Assembly (NCBI GenBank): GCA_036336695.1
Contig: JAYZFQ010000014.1
Coordinates: 1-64,000 of the forward strand
Origin: GCA-2729515 sp036336695
GTDB lineage: Bacteria > Myxococcota_A > UBA9160 > SMWR01
DNA: 64,000 nt
Reading direction: 5' to 3'
Numbering within the stretch: the stretch's first letter is position 1; every line of letters begins with the position of its first letter. Below, in pieces: positions 40,196 to 48,757 of the stretch. The position numbers and the translations under genes were made by a program. The notes beneath the pieces are model-generated. The model saw only the letters and a program-made list of their open reading frames with translations. It did no database searches and had not been told where the DNA came from.

Positions 40196-41669
40196 CCGAG
40201 AGTGAGCGCTTGAAGGCGCTGTCCTTGGGCGGGGTGCACACCATCTCCCAGGATTCTCGGCGCCAACCGCCGTCGACCGAGATGTTCGCAAACGAGGCAC
40301 CGACCGTGTCGATTCCGCGGACTTCCCGCTCGTCGTCGTCCGGCCACCGCGGGTAATTCTCGCGGTCTTCGCTCCACCGCCCGACGAACATGCCCACATC
40401 GATCGGCTCGTCCCGAAAATCCCACGAGGCGTAGTAGAGCGGCGCAAGGTTCTGGGCATCGACGTGCTGGATGAACCGCACCACCTGCTCCCCACTCCGG
40501 GCCTCCTTCGAGCGCCCCTCCAGCACGACCGCCCGCCGGAGATCCCACCGATCCGAAGCGAAGGAAAGGCCCCAGGGGCCGAACTCCCGGTTCTCTTCCT
40601 CGGGATAGCCAGCGGTGCGCGCATTGATGGGCGTGAGCACGTCCTGCACACCGAGCACCCGGATCTCGTAAAGCAGGGGCCGCATTTCGAGCCCCTCGAA
40701 CCCGCTCCGCTTGGTGGTGATCGTGCCGACTGCCGCACCGACGCCAGCGCCACCACCACCGCCACCGCCGCCGCCCAGCCCGGAGATGGTCGTGGGCTTG
40801 ATCACGCCGACGCTGAACGAAGGCATGTAGACGCCCTCTATCCCGGACGCGGGAACCCGGCGGACCCGGCGGTAGTCGGGCAGGTAGGCGTGGAGATCGT
40901 CGCTACGGTCGGGCTCGACGAGGTGATCGACGTGACGAAACTGGCGCCAGGCGTAGTGCCGTGCGTCGAACGGTTCGTCGAGCTTCCCGCCGACCACCCA
41001 GTGCTTCCCACGTGCGCCCGGCGCCTTGTAGTCCTTTGCGCTGCGATCCGCGCGGAAGTCGACCTGGGCGCGAAAAATCTCCCCGACGAAGGGTTCCGCA
41101 CGACCGCCCCGCCCCACCATATCGGAGGTACGGAAGTCCCCCCAGAACCCGGCGCACTGGTACCGCATCTCGAAATTCCAAGCCCACTTCCCGCCGGCCT
41201 CGGGGTCGTCGGGCCCGAAGCGGTCGGGAGGAAACGGCAGGCCCGCCGTGTAATCGACCAGGCCGCCGTTGGGCGCGAACTTCGCCTGGCCGACGTGAGC
41301 GGCCGTCGCGGCGTCGTAGAACGCCGGCGGCGAATAGTCGGCAAAGCACCTACCGATCTCGAGCTGCATGCCCTCGTAGAAGAAACGGTCTCGGTACTCC
41401 CAGATGTAGGGCGGCAGGAAGTCCTTGAGCGCTTCGAGCTGCTCCATGGAAAAGGTGTCGCCCGTTTGAAAGGGAAAAGCGGGCGCATCGGTGCCGGGCG
41501 GCCAACCGCGCAGAGCCTCGCCGGGTTGGCAGGAATCGATGGCGGGAAGGGTCCAGGGCACCGGGCGCACCGCGGCATCTTCGTAGCGCGGCTCCTCTTC
41601 CGCGCGCACGGCGCCTGCCCCCAGCACGAGTCCGGCCAGAACGAGCGACGGGAGCCGCAACCTACCCAA
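40170..41669 (-). CDS. Secreted DUF1329 family protein
   Basis: An exported protein of about 500 residues. A signal peptide (LPSLVLAGLVLGAGAVRA) is followed by a large beta-rich body with ALRGWPPGTDAPAFPF, AWNFEMRYQCAGFW, ADRSAKDYK and a late NLAPLYYASWDFRDEP, which resemble the DUF1329 family, relatives of the LolA/LolB lipoprotein-binding fold. In pseudomonads and marine bacteria such proteins are often coded beside RND transporters, which are absent here. A glycine tract lies near residues 300-310. TTG at 41669 or 41660 are candidate starts, overlapping or adjoining the stop of the reductase gene; neither is certain. Confidence 0.7.
   Translation of the reverse strand: MGRLRLPSLVLAGLVLGAGAVRAEEEPRYEDAAVRPVPWTLPAIDSCQPGEALRGWPPGTDAPAFPFQTGDTFSMEQLEALKDFLPPYIWEYRDRFFYEGMQLEIGRCFADYSPPAFYDAATAAHVGQAKFAPNGGLVDYTAGLPFPPDRFGPDDPEAGGKWAWNFEMRYQCAGFWGDFRTSDMVGRGGRAEPFVGEIFRAQVDFRADRSAKDYKAPGARGKHWVVGGKLDEPFDARHYAWRQFRHVDHLVEPDRSDDLHAYLPDYRRVRRVPASGIEGVYMPSFSVGVIKPTTISGLGGGGGGGGGAGVGAAVGTITTKRSGFEGLEMRPLLYEIRVLGVQDVLTPINARTAGYPEEENREFGPWGLSFASDRWDLRRAVVLEGRSKEARSGEQVVRFIQHVDAQNLAPLYYASWDFRDEPIDVGMFVGRWSEDRENYPRWPDDDEREVRGIDTVGASFANISVDGGWRRESWEMVCTPPKDSAFKRSLSVTNLTKRR
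40749..40776. repeat. CCN trinucleotide tract coding a polyglycine stretch
   Basis: On the plus strand the tract reads as repeated CAC and CGC triplets; on the coding strand it encodes about nine consecutive glycines inside the DUF1329 protein. It may be a flexible linker and could vary in length between strains through slippage. Confidence 0.6.
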
Positions 41670-43227
41670 GGGTGAGCAAGTCGTGGGCACGAACCATCCG
41701 CTCCTGGATCTGAATACCGAACGGACAGGAACCCGTGCAGGGCGCCGAACACTCCGCACACACCGACGCATTCCTGGAAAGCTTGGCGTACTGGGAAATG
41801 CCTTCCTTCTCCCAGCCGTAGTCCTCGAAATACATGCGGTGGCGCAGGACGTCGTGGATCGGCAATTCCTCGGGACAGGAGCCCAGACAGCGACCGCAAT
41901 GGGGGCCGCAATAGCTCCCCGCTATGCGGGCGTCGTAGGCGTCGAGGGCTGCCTGGTCCTTCGGCGTAAACGGCAGCCCGGACGCCGCGATGTACTCGTC
42001 CACGTGCTGCTCTTCGAAGAACGAGATCACGGCGCAGGAGACGTCGGGGTTGGACAGGCTCCACTTGAGAGCCGCCTGGACGTAGCTGTCCGCGTAGGGC
42101 TCGAAATCCGTCAAGCCTCGGTGCTTGGCGCCCTTCAACGTCTTCATCGCCACCACACCCATGTCCTGTTCCTCGCGCGCGCGTTTCATGACGGCGTCGA
42201 TCGGCGACCAGATGCCCTGGTGATAGGCGAGCATCATCACATCGAAACGGCCGTCGTCGATCGCCGCGTTCGCGACGTTGACGAGGTTCGGCGTATGGGT
42301 GGAGAAGCCGAGGAATCGGACCTTGCCCTCCTCCTTGAGCTGCGCGAAGGCCTCGTGGACATTGGGATCGAGGAGTCGATCGATCTCATCGCAGGAGTGG
42401 ATGTGCACGAGGTCCACGTAATCGGTTCCGAGCCGTCCCAAGCTCGCCTCGACCGCCTCCTTGTACTTCTCCACCGGAGTGCCCGGCGGCAGGTGCCCGA
42501 TCGGCGTGCAGAACTTGGTGGCGATGAAAAGCTTGTCCCGCACGCCGCGGATCGCGCGGCCCATCGCCTCTTCGCTGCCGGCGCCGGAATAATCGGGCGA
42601 GGTGTCGAAGTAGTTGATGCCGCGGTCGATGGCTTCCCGCGCAATCCGCTCGCCGTTCTCGTCACGAATGCGGCCCGTTCCCAGCACGATGTCCGAAACC
42701 TGCCAGTCCGTGCGCCCGAAGCGGCGGTAGTCGCGAATCCGACTCCCTTCCCAGGCCGGTTCCGGGTTCGGATGGGTGAAGGCCATGTCCCGGTCCTGGA
42801 TCAGGGTCATCCCCGCCCAGCCCTCGTTGTCGTGGCCCACGCCGAGGAATCCCCGGCTGGCGGCCACGCCACCCCCGACGACGAGCGACGAGAGCGCGGC
42901 CCCGGCCCCGGCACCGGCCCCGGTGAGGAACCGCCGGCGCTCCGGGTCGGTCTCGGCAACACGCGACCGCACCGCGCCGCGCACGGCGAAGAATCCGAAG
43001 GCGGCGATCCCCAATAACGTCACCACCAGCCAGACGGCCCCGGCCACGGCATGCCGCGGCTCCGAGGCGACAGAGCCGACCCAACGCTGGATCGACTCTC
43101 CGGCCCACCAAGCCGAGGCATCGAGACCGACGAAGGCGTGGTAGAGCAGGGAGCCGGCGACGAACCAACCACCCAGGAGGGCGACCAGCAAAGCCGCGAG
43201 CCAGGCATTGCGAGGACTGCGGAACAT
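41662..43227 (-). CDS. Membrane-anchored aldo/keto reductase with internal Tat-like motif and two C-terminal 4Fe-4S clusters
   Basis: A 521-residue three-part protein. Residues 1-90 hold two hydrophobic segments (about 9-30 and 61-84). A Tat-like ERRRFLTG (96-103) followed by a glycine and alanine-rich hydrophobic stretch lies after them. Residues about 160-440 are an aldo/keto reductase barrel with the tetrad D208, Y213, K238 and H275. The C-terminus has two ferredoxin-type cysteine sets: C-x3-C-x2-C-x3-CP (in SYCGPHCGRCLGSCP) and C-x2-C-x3-C-x3-CP (CAECSAPCTGSCP). The folded cofactor domain may be exported by Tat while still anchored. Iron-sulfur AKRs are known, but this architecture is unusual. 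Substrate unknown. Confidence 0.82.
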   Translation of the reverse strand: MFRSPRNAWLAALLVALLGGWFVAGSLLYHAFVGLDASAWWAGESIQRWVGSVASEPRHAVAGAVWLVVTLLGIAAFGFFAVRGAVRSRVAETDPERRRFLTGAGAGAGAALSSLVVGGGVAASRGFLGVGHDNEGWAGMTLIQDRDMAFTHPNPEPAWEGSRIRDYRRFGRTDWQVSDIVLGTGRIRDENGERIAREAIDRGINYFDTSPDYSGAGSEEAMGRAIRGVRDKLFIATKFCTPIGHLPPGTPVEKYKEAVEASLGRLGTDYVDLVHIHSCDEIDRLLDPNVHEAFAQLKEEGKVRFLGFSTHTPNLVNVANAAIDDGRFDVMMLAYHQGIWSPIDAVMKRAREEQDMGVVAMKTLKGAKHRGLTDFEPYADSYVQAALKWSLSNPDVSCAVISFFEEQHVDEYIAASGLPFTPKDQAALDAYDARIAGSYCGPHCGRCLGSCPEELPIHDVLRHRMYFEDYGWEKEGISQYAKLSRNASVCAECSAPCTGSCPFGIQIQERMVRAHDLLTLG

Positions 43228-43277
43228 GATCGGACCCTCCCGGGCGCATTGCGCTCCAGCATTATACGATCCCCGGA

Positions 43278-43748
43278 GTGGATACCCCCAAGCTCTCGAT
43301 TCCGACCCTGGACGCCGTCAAGGAGTACGTGGGAAAGCCGATCGGTCCCACCGAGTGGATCAGGGTCGACCAGGCACGCATCGACGGCTTCGCCGAGGTA
43401 ACGGGCGACCACCAGTGGATCCACGTCGACGTGGCACGGGCCGACCGCGAGTCGCCCTGGAAGACGACTATCGCCCATGGCTACCTCACCCTCGCGATGA
43501 CCCCGGACCTGTTGTCGCAGATCCTGAGCATCAAAGGGTGGACCACGGCGGTGAATACCGGACTCGACAAGCTCCGCTTCTCGGCACCGGTGCCCGCCGG
43601 ATCGCGCGTCCGTCTGAAAGCGTCGATCAAGGACACGCGCAACATTCCCAAAGGCGGCGTGCGGGTGACATTCGCCCTGCGTTTCGAGGTCGAAGGCGCC
43701 TCGAAGCCTGCCCTCCTCGCCAACGTGAACTACGTCTACTTCCCGTAG
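43278..43748 (+). CDS. MaoC-like hydratase (hot-dog fold)
   Basis: A 156-residue single hot-dog protein of the MaoC/NodN group. The hydratase motif is FAEVTGDHQWIHVD, with catalytic aspartate and histidine, followed by AHGYLTLAM. Such enzymes hydrate (R)-enoyl-CoA or similar thioesters. The GTG start at 43278 is used; the divergent reductase gene begins 50 bases away, and the NAD synthetase gene follows after ten bases. The acyl substrate is not known. Confidence 0.88.
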   Translation: MDTPKLSIPTLDAVKEYVGKPIGPTEWIRVDQARIDGFAEVTGDHQWIHVDVARADRESPWKTTIAHGYLTLAMTPDLLSQILSIKGWTTAVNTGLDKLRFSAPVPAGSRVRLKASIKDTRNIPKGGVRVTFALRFEVEGASKPALLANVNYVYFP

Positions 43749-43758
43749 GTCGTTCGTC

Positions 43759-45399
43759 GTGCGTATTGCCATCGCCCAGGTCAACCCCGGCGTCGGTGAC
43801 CTCCAGGGGAATCGAAGGTTGGTGGAGGAGGCCGTCGAACGGGCGGTGACCCACCGGGCCGACCTGGTCGCCCTCCCGGAAATGGTGCTGACCGGTTACC
43901 CGCCGATGGACCTGCTCGAGCGCGACGGCTTCGTCCGCGACCAGTTGCGGGAACTCGAAGCGCTGCTGCCCCTTTCCCGGAAGCTCCCGATCGTGCTCGG
44001 CGCCGTGATCCCGGCCCAAGACAAACGGGGTCCGGGTCTGACGAACGCGGCGGTCCTCCTCACCGGCGGCCAACGCGCTGGGGTGCAACCCAAGACCCAC
44101 CTTCCGAGCTACGACGTCTTCGACGAACGACGCTTCTTCCGCGAAGCCGAAACGCGCCAGCCGGTCTTCCTGGAAGGCCGTCGGCTCGGACTCACGGTGT
44201 GCGAGGACGCCTGGGTCGAGCCGCTCGGCTACCGCGTCGATCCGACGGGCGAACTGGCCCGCGGCGGTGCGGAACTCGTCTTGAACCTCTCGGCGTCTCC
44301 CTGGCACGTCGACAAAGGGGCGGACCGCCGCAACATGATGGCCGACCTCGCAAAACGTCATGGCGTGCCGCTGGTCTTCGTGAACCAGGTCGGAGGAAAC
44401 GACGAACTCGTCTTCGACGGCGCGTCCCTGGCCTGCAACGCCGAGGGACAGGTCCTCGCCCAGCTCGCCCACTTCGACAGCGACTTCCGGGTCGTCGACC
44501 TCGACACCGATCCGGTGCTGCCTTCCGGGGACATCGCGGGCCCGGACCGCGTCGCCCAACTCGAAGCGGGCCTCGTGCTCGGAATTCGCGACTACTTCCG
44601 GAAGCAGGGCCTGCCGCCGGGAGCCGTGATCGGCTTGTCGGGCGGGATCGACTCGGCCGTCACAGCCCACCTGGCCGCCCGGGCCCTGGGCGCCGAGCGC
44701 GTGCTGGGGGTCCTCATGCCCGGCCCCTTCTCCTCCGAGCACAGCGTCAGCGACGCCGAGGAACTGGGTCGGCTGCTTGGCATCGAAGTCCGACTCGCGC
44801 CGATCGAACCGATCTACGCCGCCTACCGCTCACTCTTCGGCGCCCTCCTGGGCGAGCGCGACGACTACGGGCTCGCTCAGCAGAACGTCCAAGCGCGCAT
44901 CCGGGGCGCCATCCTGATGGCGGTGTCGAACGCGGAAAATCGCCTGGTCCTCGCCACGGGGAACAAGAGCGAACTGTCGGTCGGCTACTGCACGCTGTAC
45001 GGCGACATGGTCGGAGGCCTCGCCGTGCTGGGAGACGTGTACAAGCGCGACGTGTACGCCCTCGCCCACCACGCCAACTCCGAAGCGCTCCGGATCCCGA
45101 CGGGCAGCATCGAAAAACCGCCCTCGGCGGAACTCGCACCCGGGCAGGTCGACTCCGACGACCTGCCCGCCTACGACGTACTCGACGCGATCCTCGAACA
45201 AGCCGTCGAGGGCGGACTCTCTGCCGCCGGCATCACGCCGCCCCCGGGAACCTCGGCCAAGGTCGTGCGGGACGTCGTCGCTCGGGTCGATCGCAACGAG
45301 TACAAGCGACGCCAGGCCCCGCTCGTACTCCGCACCTCACCGAAGGCATTCGGGACGGGCAGACGCCTGCCCATCGTCCATCGCTATCAGCCGGCCTGA
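43759..45399 (+). CDS. nadE: Glutamine-dependent NAD synthetase
   Basis: A 546-residue two-domain enzyme making NAD from deamido-NAD, ATP and glutamine. The N-terminal nitrilase-like glutaminase has the triad E41 (LPEMVLTGYPP), the lysine of KTHLPSYDVFDERRFF, and the cysteine of GLTVCEDAW. The C-terminal synthetase has the pyrophosphatase loop GLSGGIDSA near residue 293 and the conserved TGNKSELSVGYCTLYGD. The length is standard for the bacterial fused form. GTG at 43759 lies ten bases after the MaoC stop. The last 13 bases overlap the convergent cold-shock gene. Confidence 0.96.
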   Translation: MRIAIAQVNPGVGDLQGNRRLVEEAVERAVTHRADLVALPEMVLTGYPPMDLLERDGFVRDQLRELEALLPLSRKLPIVLGAVIPAQDKRGPGLTNAAVLLTGGQRAGVQPKTHLPSYDVFDERRFFREAETRQPVFLEGRRLGLTVCEDAWVEPLGYRVDPTGELARGGAELVLNLSASPWHVDKGADRRNMMADLAKRHGVPLVFVNQVGGNDELVFDGASLACNAEGQVLAQLAHFDSDFRVVDLDTDPVLPSGDIAGPDRVAQLEAGLVLGIRDYFRKQGLPPGAVIGLSGGIDSAVTAHLAARALGAERVLGVLMPGPFSSEHSVSDAEELGRLLGIEVRLAPIEPIYAAYRSLFGALLGERDDYGLAQQNVQARIRGAILMAVSNAENRLVLATGNKSELSVGYCTLYGDMVGGLAVLGDVYKRDVYALAHHANSEALRIPTGSIEKPPSAELAPGQVDSDDLPAYDVLDAILEQAVEGGLSAAGITPPPGTSAKVVRDVVARVDRNEYKRRQAPLVLRTSPKAFGTGRRLPIVHRYQPA

Positions 45400-45896
45400 G
45401 GCGGCGCGACGGCGGCTTCGGGCACTTCGTCAGCGCTCACCGAACGCACGTTCTCGGCGCGGGCGCCCCGGGGGCCTTCCTGGACCACGTACTCGACGAC
45501 GTCCCCTTCGGAGAGACTGTCGTAGTCCGTCGCACCCAGTCCCGAGCGATGGAAGAACACCTCTTTGCCATCATCGCCGCGCACGAAACCGAATCCGCGC
45601 TCGCGGACCATCTTCTTGATCCGGCCCTTGACCCGCGGCCCGCTGGGCGAGGGCGCCGCGTTCCGCGCACCGCGCCCGCGACGGCGACCGCGGCCCCTGG
45701 CGCGTTTCGCGCTGAACCGGTCGGTCAGCACGAACTCCTCGCGAAAGAGCTTCAGCGCCACCTCGAGATCCTGGAGCCCATCGGTCTCGGGAGACAGCAG
45801 GACTTCGTCCTCACCCGCCTCCACGATCGCGTAGCGCAGCCCCGTGTTCTTGTGGGTAACGCGTGCGCCGGACTCCACGTCTTCCAGATGCAACAT
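45387..45896 (-). CDS. Cold-shock-domain protein with novel N-terminal domain
   Basis: A 169-residue nucleic-acid-binding protein. Residues about 1-62 are an unrecognised beta-rich domain (VTHKNTGLRYAIVEAGEDEV ... LFREEFVLTDRF). A basic linker of arginine and glycine (65-82) leads to a cold-shock domain (about 88-150) with RNP1-like RGFGFVRG and RNP2-like VFFHRSGL. The C-terminal tail is acidic and proline-rich. Most bacterial cold-shock proteins are a single domain of about 70 residues, so the extension is uncommon. It may act as an RNA chaperone or translation regulator. It is convergent with nadE. Confidence 0.82.
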   Translation of the reverse strand: MLHLEDVESGARVTHKNTGLRYAIVEAGEDEVLLSPETDGLQDLEVALKLFREEFVLTDRFSAKRARGRGRRRGRGARNAAPSPSGPRVKGRIKKMVRERGFGFVRGDDGKEVFFHRSGLGATDYDSLSEGDVVEYVVQEGPRGARAENVRSVSADEVPEAAVAPPQAG

Positions 45897-46031
45897 GGCT
45901 GGAACCTCTCGATGGCAACCGGAAACGGTCGAGTGCTCGGGTTACGCGCCGCGAATGCGAGAAGCGCAACGAACCTCGCAGGTTAGGCAATCGGCGGCCG
46001 GTGGTCAAACCGCGCTATCTTCCCGCATCCC

Positions 46032-47318
46032 ATGGGATCGATGCGTGTGCTGGCGGCGGTGCTCTGGGCCGCCACGGCTCACGCAGCGGGAGACTCCGAC
46101 CCGCTCCGGGTCGGAACCAGCGGCGATTATCCGCCTTTCAGCGCGGCAGATGCCGGTGAACTGCGGGGTTTCGACGTCGATGTCGCCCGGGCCTACGCCG
46201 AAGAGCGGGGGCGGCCCCTCGAATTCGTGCCCTTCGCGTGGCCCGAGCTCGTCCAGGCTCTCCGGGAAGGTCGGTTCGACGTGGCGATGTCCGGAATCAC
46301 GGTCCGGCCGGAACGCAGCGCCGCCGGGCGCTTCACCGTTCCGGTCACCGAGAGCGGCGCGGTCGTGCTGGTACGCAAGCCGACGCTCGTGTCCTCGATC
46401 GACGAGGTTGACCGGCGCGGCCTGCGCCTGGGTGTCAACGCGGGGGGGCACCTCGAGCAGGTCGCGCGCACTCACTTCCCGAAGACGACCCTCGTAGCGA
46501 TTCCCAGCAACACCGAAGTGCTCCGGGCGCTCCGGTCGGGAACGGTCGACGCGGCGGTGACCGACACCCGGGAAGCCCCGCACTGGGAACGCGCGGTGGC
46601 GGACGTGCGGCGCCTGGGCCCATTCACCCGGGACCGGAAAGCCCTCCTGGTCGGCGCCGACGAGGCCACCCTCGCGTCCGACCTCGACACGTGGCTCCTG
46701 GAGCGCGAGGCCGACGGGAGCCTCGCGGCTCTCCGGCAGCGGCACTTCGGGCGCACACCGGGATCGGCGACCGCCCTCCCGCTCGAAGCACTGGTCGCGG
46801 CCCTGGACGAGCGCCTCGCGCTCATGCCGGCGGTGACGGCCGCCAAGCGGGCGGCCGTACGCCCCATCGCGGCGCCCCGGCGGGAGCGGGTGGTGGTCGC
46901 GGCGGGCATTGCCGCCGTCCACGCTGCGGCCGAGCGCTCCGGTCGGCCTGTCCCCAACGACGCGGCGGTCAAGGAGTTCTACGCGGCCCAGATCGCCGCG
47001 GCCCGCGAGATACAGATGGCGGCCGGTCGCGACCCGGATTTCACCGGCCCCGAACCGGCCCTCGATCTCGACGCCGCCCTGCGGCCCGCCCTGCTGCGTA
47101 TCGGCGAGCGCATCGCCGCCCTCGTGGTTGCGCTTCCCACGGATCTCGAGCCCGGGCAGGTGACGCGCGTCTGCAACGCGGGCTTGCGCGCCGCCTGGCT
47201 GTCGGTTCCGGAACGCAACGCCCTGTGCGTGGCACTGCGCGCCCTGGCGGCTGCCCCGCGAACCGTTTTAGCGGATCAGGAACCGGGCGAGCGCACCGGC
47301 CAGCAAGGGAAGCACTAG
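46032..47318 (+). CDS. Exported cyclohexadienyl dehydratase-chorismate mutase fusion
   Basis: A 428-residue protein with a short signal peptide (VLAAVLWAATAHAAG). Residues about 22-242 form a family 3 binding-protein fold carrying PheC-type signatures: VNAGGHLE (135-142) and VTDTREA, with E181 at the position of the catalytic acid of PheC. Residues about 250-410 are an all-helical chorismate mutase of the exported AroQ gamma type: R261 (DERLALM), K272, R284 and E285 (APRRERVV) and Q320 (AAQIAAAREIQ). One polypeptide could thus turn chorismate into prephenate and then phenylpyruvate (or arogenate into phenylalanine) in the periplasm. The final 51 bases overlap the convergent permease gene. Confidence 0.83.
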   Translation: MGSMRVLAAVLWAATAHAAGDSDPLRVGTSGDYPPFSAADAGELRGFDVDVARAYAEERGRPLEFVPFAWPELVQALREGRFDVAMSGITVRPERSAAGRFTVPVTESGAVVLVRKPTLVSSIDEVDRRGLRLGVNAGGHLEQVARTHFPKTTLVAIPSNTEVLRALRSGTVDAAVTDTREAPHWERAVADVRRLGPFTRDRKALLVGADEATLASDLDTWLLEREADGSLAALRQRHFGRTPGSATALPLEALVAALDERLALMPAVTAAKRAAVRPIAAPRRERVVVAAGIAAVHAAAERSGRPVPNDAAVKEFYAAQIAAAREIQMAAGRDPDFTGPEPALDLDAALRPALLRIGERIAALVVALPTDLEPGQVTRVCNAGLRAAWLSVPERNALCVALRALAAAPRTVLADQEPGERTGQQGKH

Positions 47319-47780
47319 GCAGACGGCGTACCGCGCCGCGGCGAAGGAAAAGCCGAGGATCGGTACCTCCCACGCAATCAAGCGGTGCACCGACAGCAGA
47401 GACCACGCGGTCAAGAACGCCACCACGGGTCCCGGACCCGCTCCCGCCCGGAGCATGACGGCCGCGATGGGCATCGACACAAAGGGCCCGGCGGGTGTCA
47501 GCAATCCCACCACCGAGGCAATCGCGAGTCCGGCGATCCCGCTCTCCTCGCCCAGGTACTTGCGCAGCAGGTCGTGGGGAAGCAGCACGTCCACGAAGCC
47601 TGCGACCAGGAAGGAAATGGCGATCACGAGCGCGTAGCGCAGCAACAGGGCGCTACCGCCGGACAAGCCGCGGTTCACGAGATCGCCGCCTCCCTGGAGC
47701 CAGGCGAGTGACACGAGGACGGCCAATCCGCCCGCGAGCAGGAAGAACGTGGCGTCGAACACGGTCGAACTCCGTCGCAT
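47268..47780 (-). CDS. Small permease of the YraQ/DUF318-like group
   Basis: A 170-residue membrane protein with four or five hydrophobic helices. FVDVLLPHDLLRKYLGEESG followed by LLTPAGPFVSMPIAAVMLRAG is the conserved half of the DUF318/YraQ permease family, whose full-length members have two such halves. Here a single half is present. The transported substrate is unknown. ATG at 47780 shares one base with the stop of the queuosine salvage gene (TGATG). Its 3' end overlaps the fused dehydratase-mutase gene. Confidence 0.75.
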   Translation of the reverse strand: MRRSSTVFDATFFLLAGGLAVLVSLAWLQGGGDLVNRGLSGGSALLLRYALVIAISFLVAGFVDVLLPHDLLRKYLGEESGIAGLAIASVVGLLTPAGPFVSMPIAAVMLRAGAGPGPVVAFLTAWSLLSVHRLIAWEVPILGFSFAAARYAVCLVLPLLAGALARFLIR

Positions 47781-48757
47781 CAGTAGTAGGGACTCCGGGC
47801 ACGGTGACGGGGGCGGGCTTTCATTTCGGGATGCTGCCCCCGGTTCCAGAGCAACGTATCGAGCCTGCGCGCGGTCGTCTCGACGCCGCGGCTTCGACAC
47901 GCAGCGACGCAGCGCTCGACCGCGTGCAGGGCGACCGCGCGAATCTCGACCTCTTCGGGAGAACCCGGCGCGAGCCGTTCCCCCCGGTCGACACGATCCG
48001 CGAGAGCTGCCTCATAGTTCAGTACGCCTTCGCAGCGCAGCACGTGGGGAACGAGGTTGTCGGCGAACATCGTGAGCTCGTCCAGGTCGTCGAAGCGCCC
48101 GTACCCGCGACCGTCGAAGGCCGCCGCAAGGTCCGACACCGTGATCTGGGCGCGCTTGAAAAACGGAACCTCGAGGTCGCCATAGCGGGCAACGTCCCGG
48201 TAGAGCGGCATCTCGGCGAGCGCGTCCACGAGCCGCGCCGCCGACCCGGCCGCCGCCTCGACCGCGGCCTCGAAGCTGCCCCCGTACCCGGCGAGCAGCC
48301 AGGTGCCGAGGTCGCGCAGGGACCGGGCGAAGAGCGCCATCAATTCCTCGGCGTCGGCTCCCGCGTCCTGCTGCCCGAAAAGACGCGTGCATGCCGTGGG
48401 CGTCATGTCCGCCAGCGCCTTTGCAGAGTACGGCCCAGAAGCCTCGAAGCGCTTGCGCAGCGCGGTCGCGATGGTGAAGTACCCGGAACGACCACCGGGC
48501 TTGTGAAGGGAGGGAAACCATCCCGAGCCGAAGTTCACGGCGTCCAGGGTGACCACGAAGGCGAGCGTCTCCGCGTCGTCCGGAAGGGGCGCGTGGACCG
48601 GGTCGGTGATCGGCGCGTCGGCCGTGACCAGATCGGCGGCCAGCTCCCCCAGGGCCACGGAATCGATCGAAACCTGACGGGCACGCGCCGTGACTTCTGC
48701 GCAGCCCCGGCGCAACCGGGCAAAGACAGCTTCGGCGGCCACCGCTTCCGCGGTCAC
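47780..48757 (-). CDS. Queuosine 5'-phosphate N-glycosylase/hydrolase (DUF2419, queuosine salvage)
   Basis: A 325-residue protein closely matching the Q-salvage family typified by human QNG1 (C9orf64). Diagnostic blocks are VTLDAVNFGSGWFP, GYFTIATALRKRF, FFKRAQITVSDL, LTMFADNLVPHVL, GVLNYEAAL and GSPEEVEIRA. The enzyme releases queuine base from queuosine 5'-phosphate, so the cell can reuse it for tRNA modification. It needs a bacterial TGT that accepts queuine, or a transport system, neither seen here. GTG at 48757 overlaps the lipid kinase stop (GTGA), and the stop overlaps the permease start, forming a tight operon. Bacterial members are sporadic. Confidence 0.9.
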   Translation of the reverse strand: MTAEAVAAEAVFARLRRGCAEVTARARQVSIDSVALGELAADLVTADAPITDPVHAPLPDDAETLAFVVTLDAVNFGSGWFPSLHKPGGRSGYFTIATALRKRFEASGPYSAKALADMTPTACTRLFGQQDAGADAEELMALFARSLRDLGTWLLAGYGGSFEAAVEAAAGSAARLVDALAEMPLYRDVARYGDLEVPFFKRAQITVSDLAAAFDGRGYGRFDDLDELTMFADNLVPHVLRCEGVLNYEAALADRVDRGERLAPGSPEEVEIRAVALHAVERCVAACRSRGVETTARRLDTLLWNRGQHPEMKARPRHRARSPYY

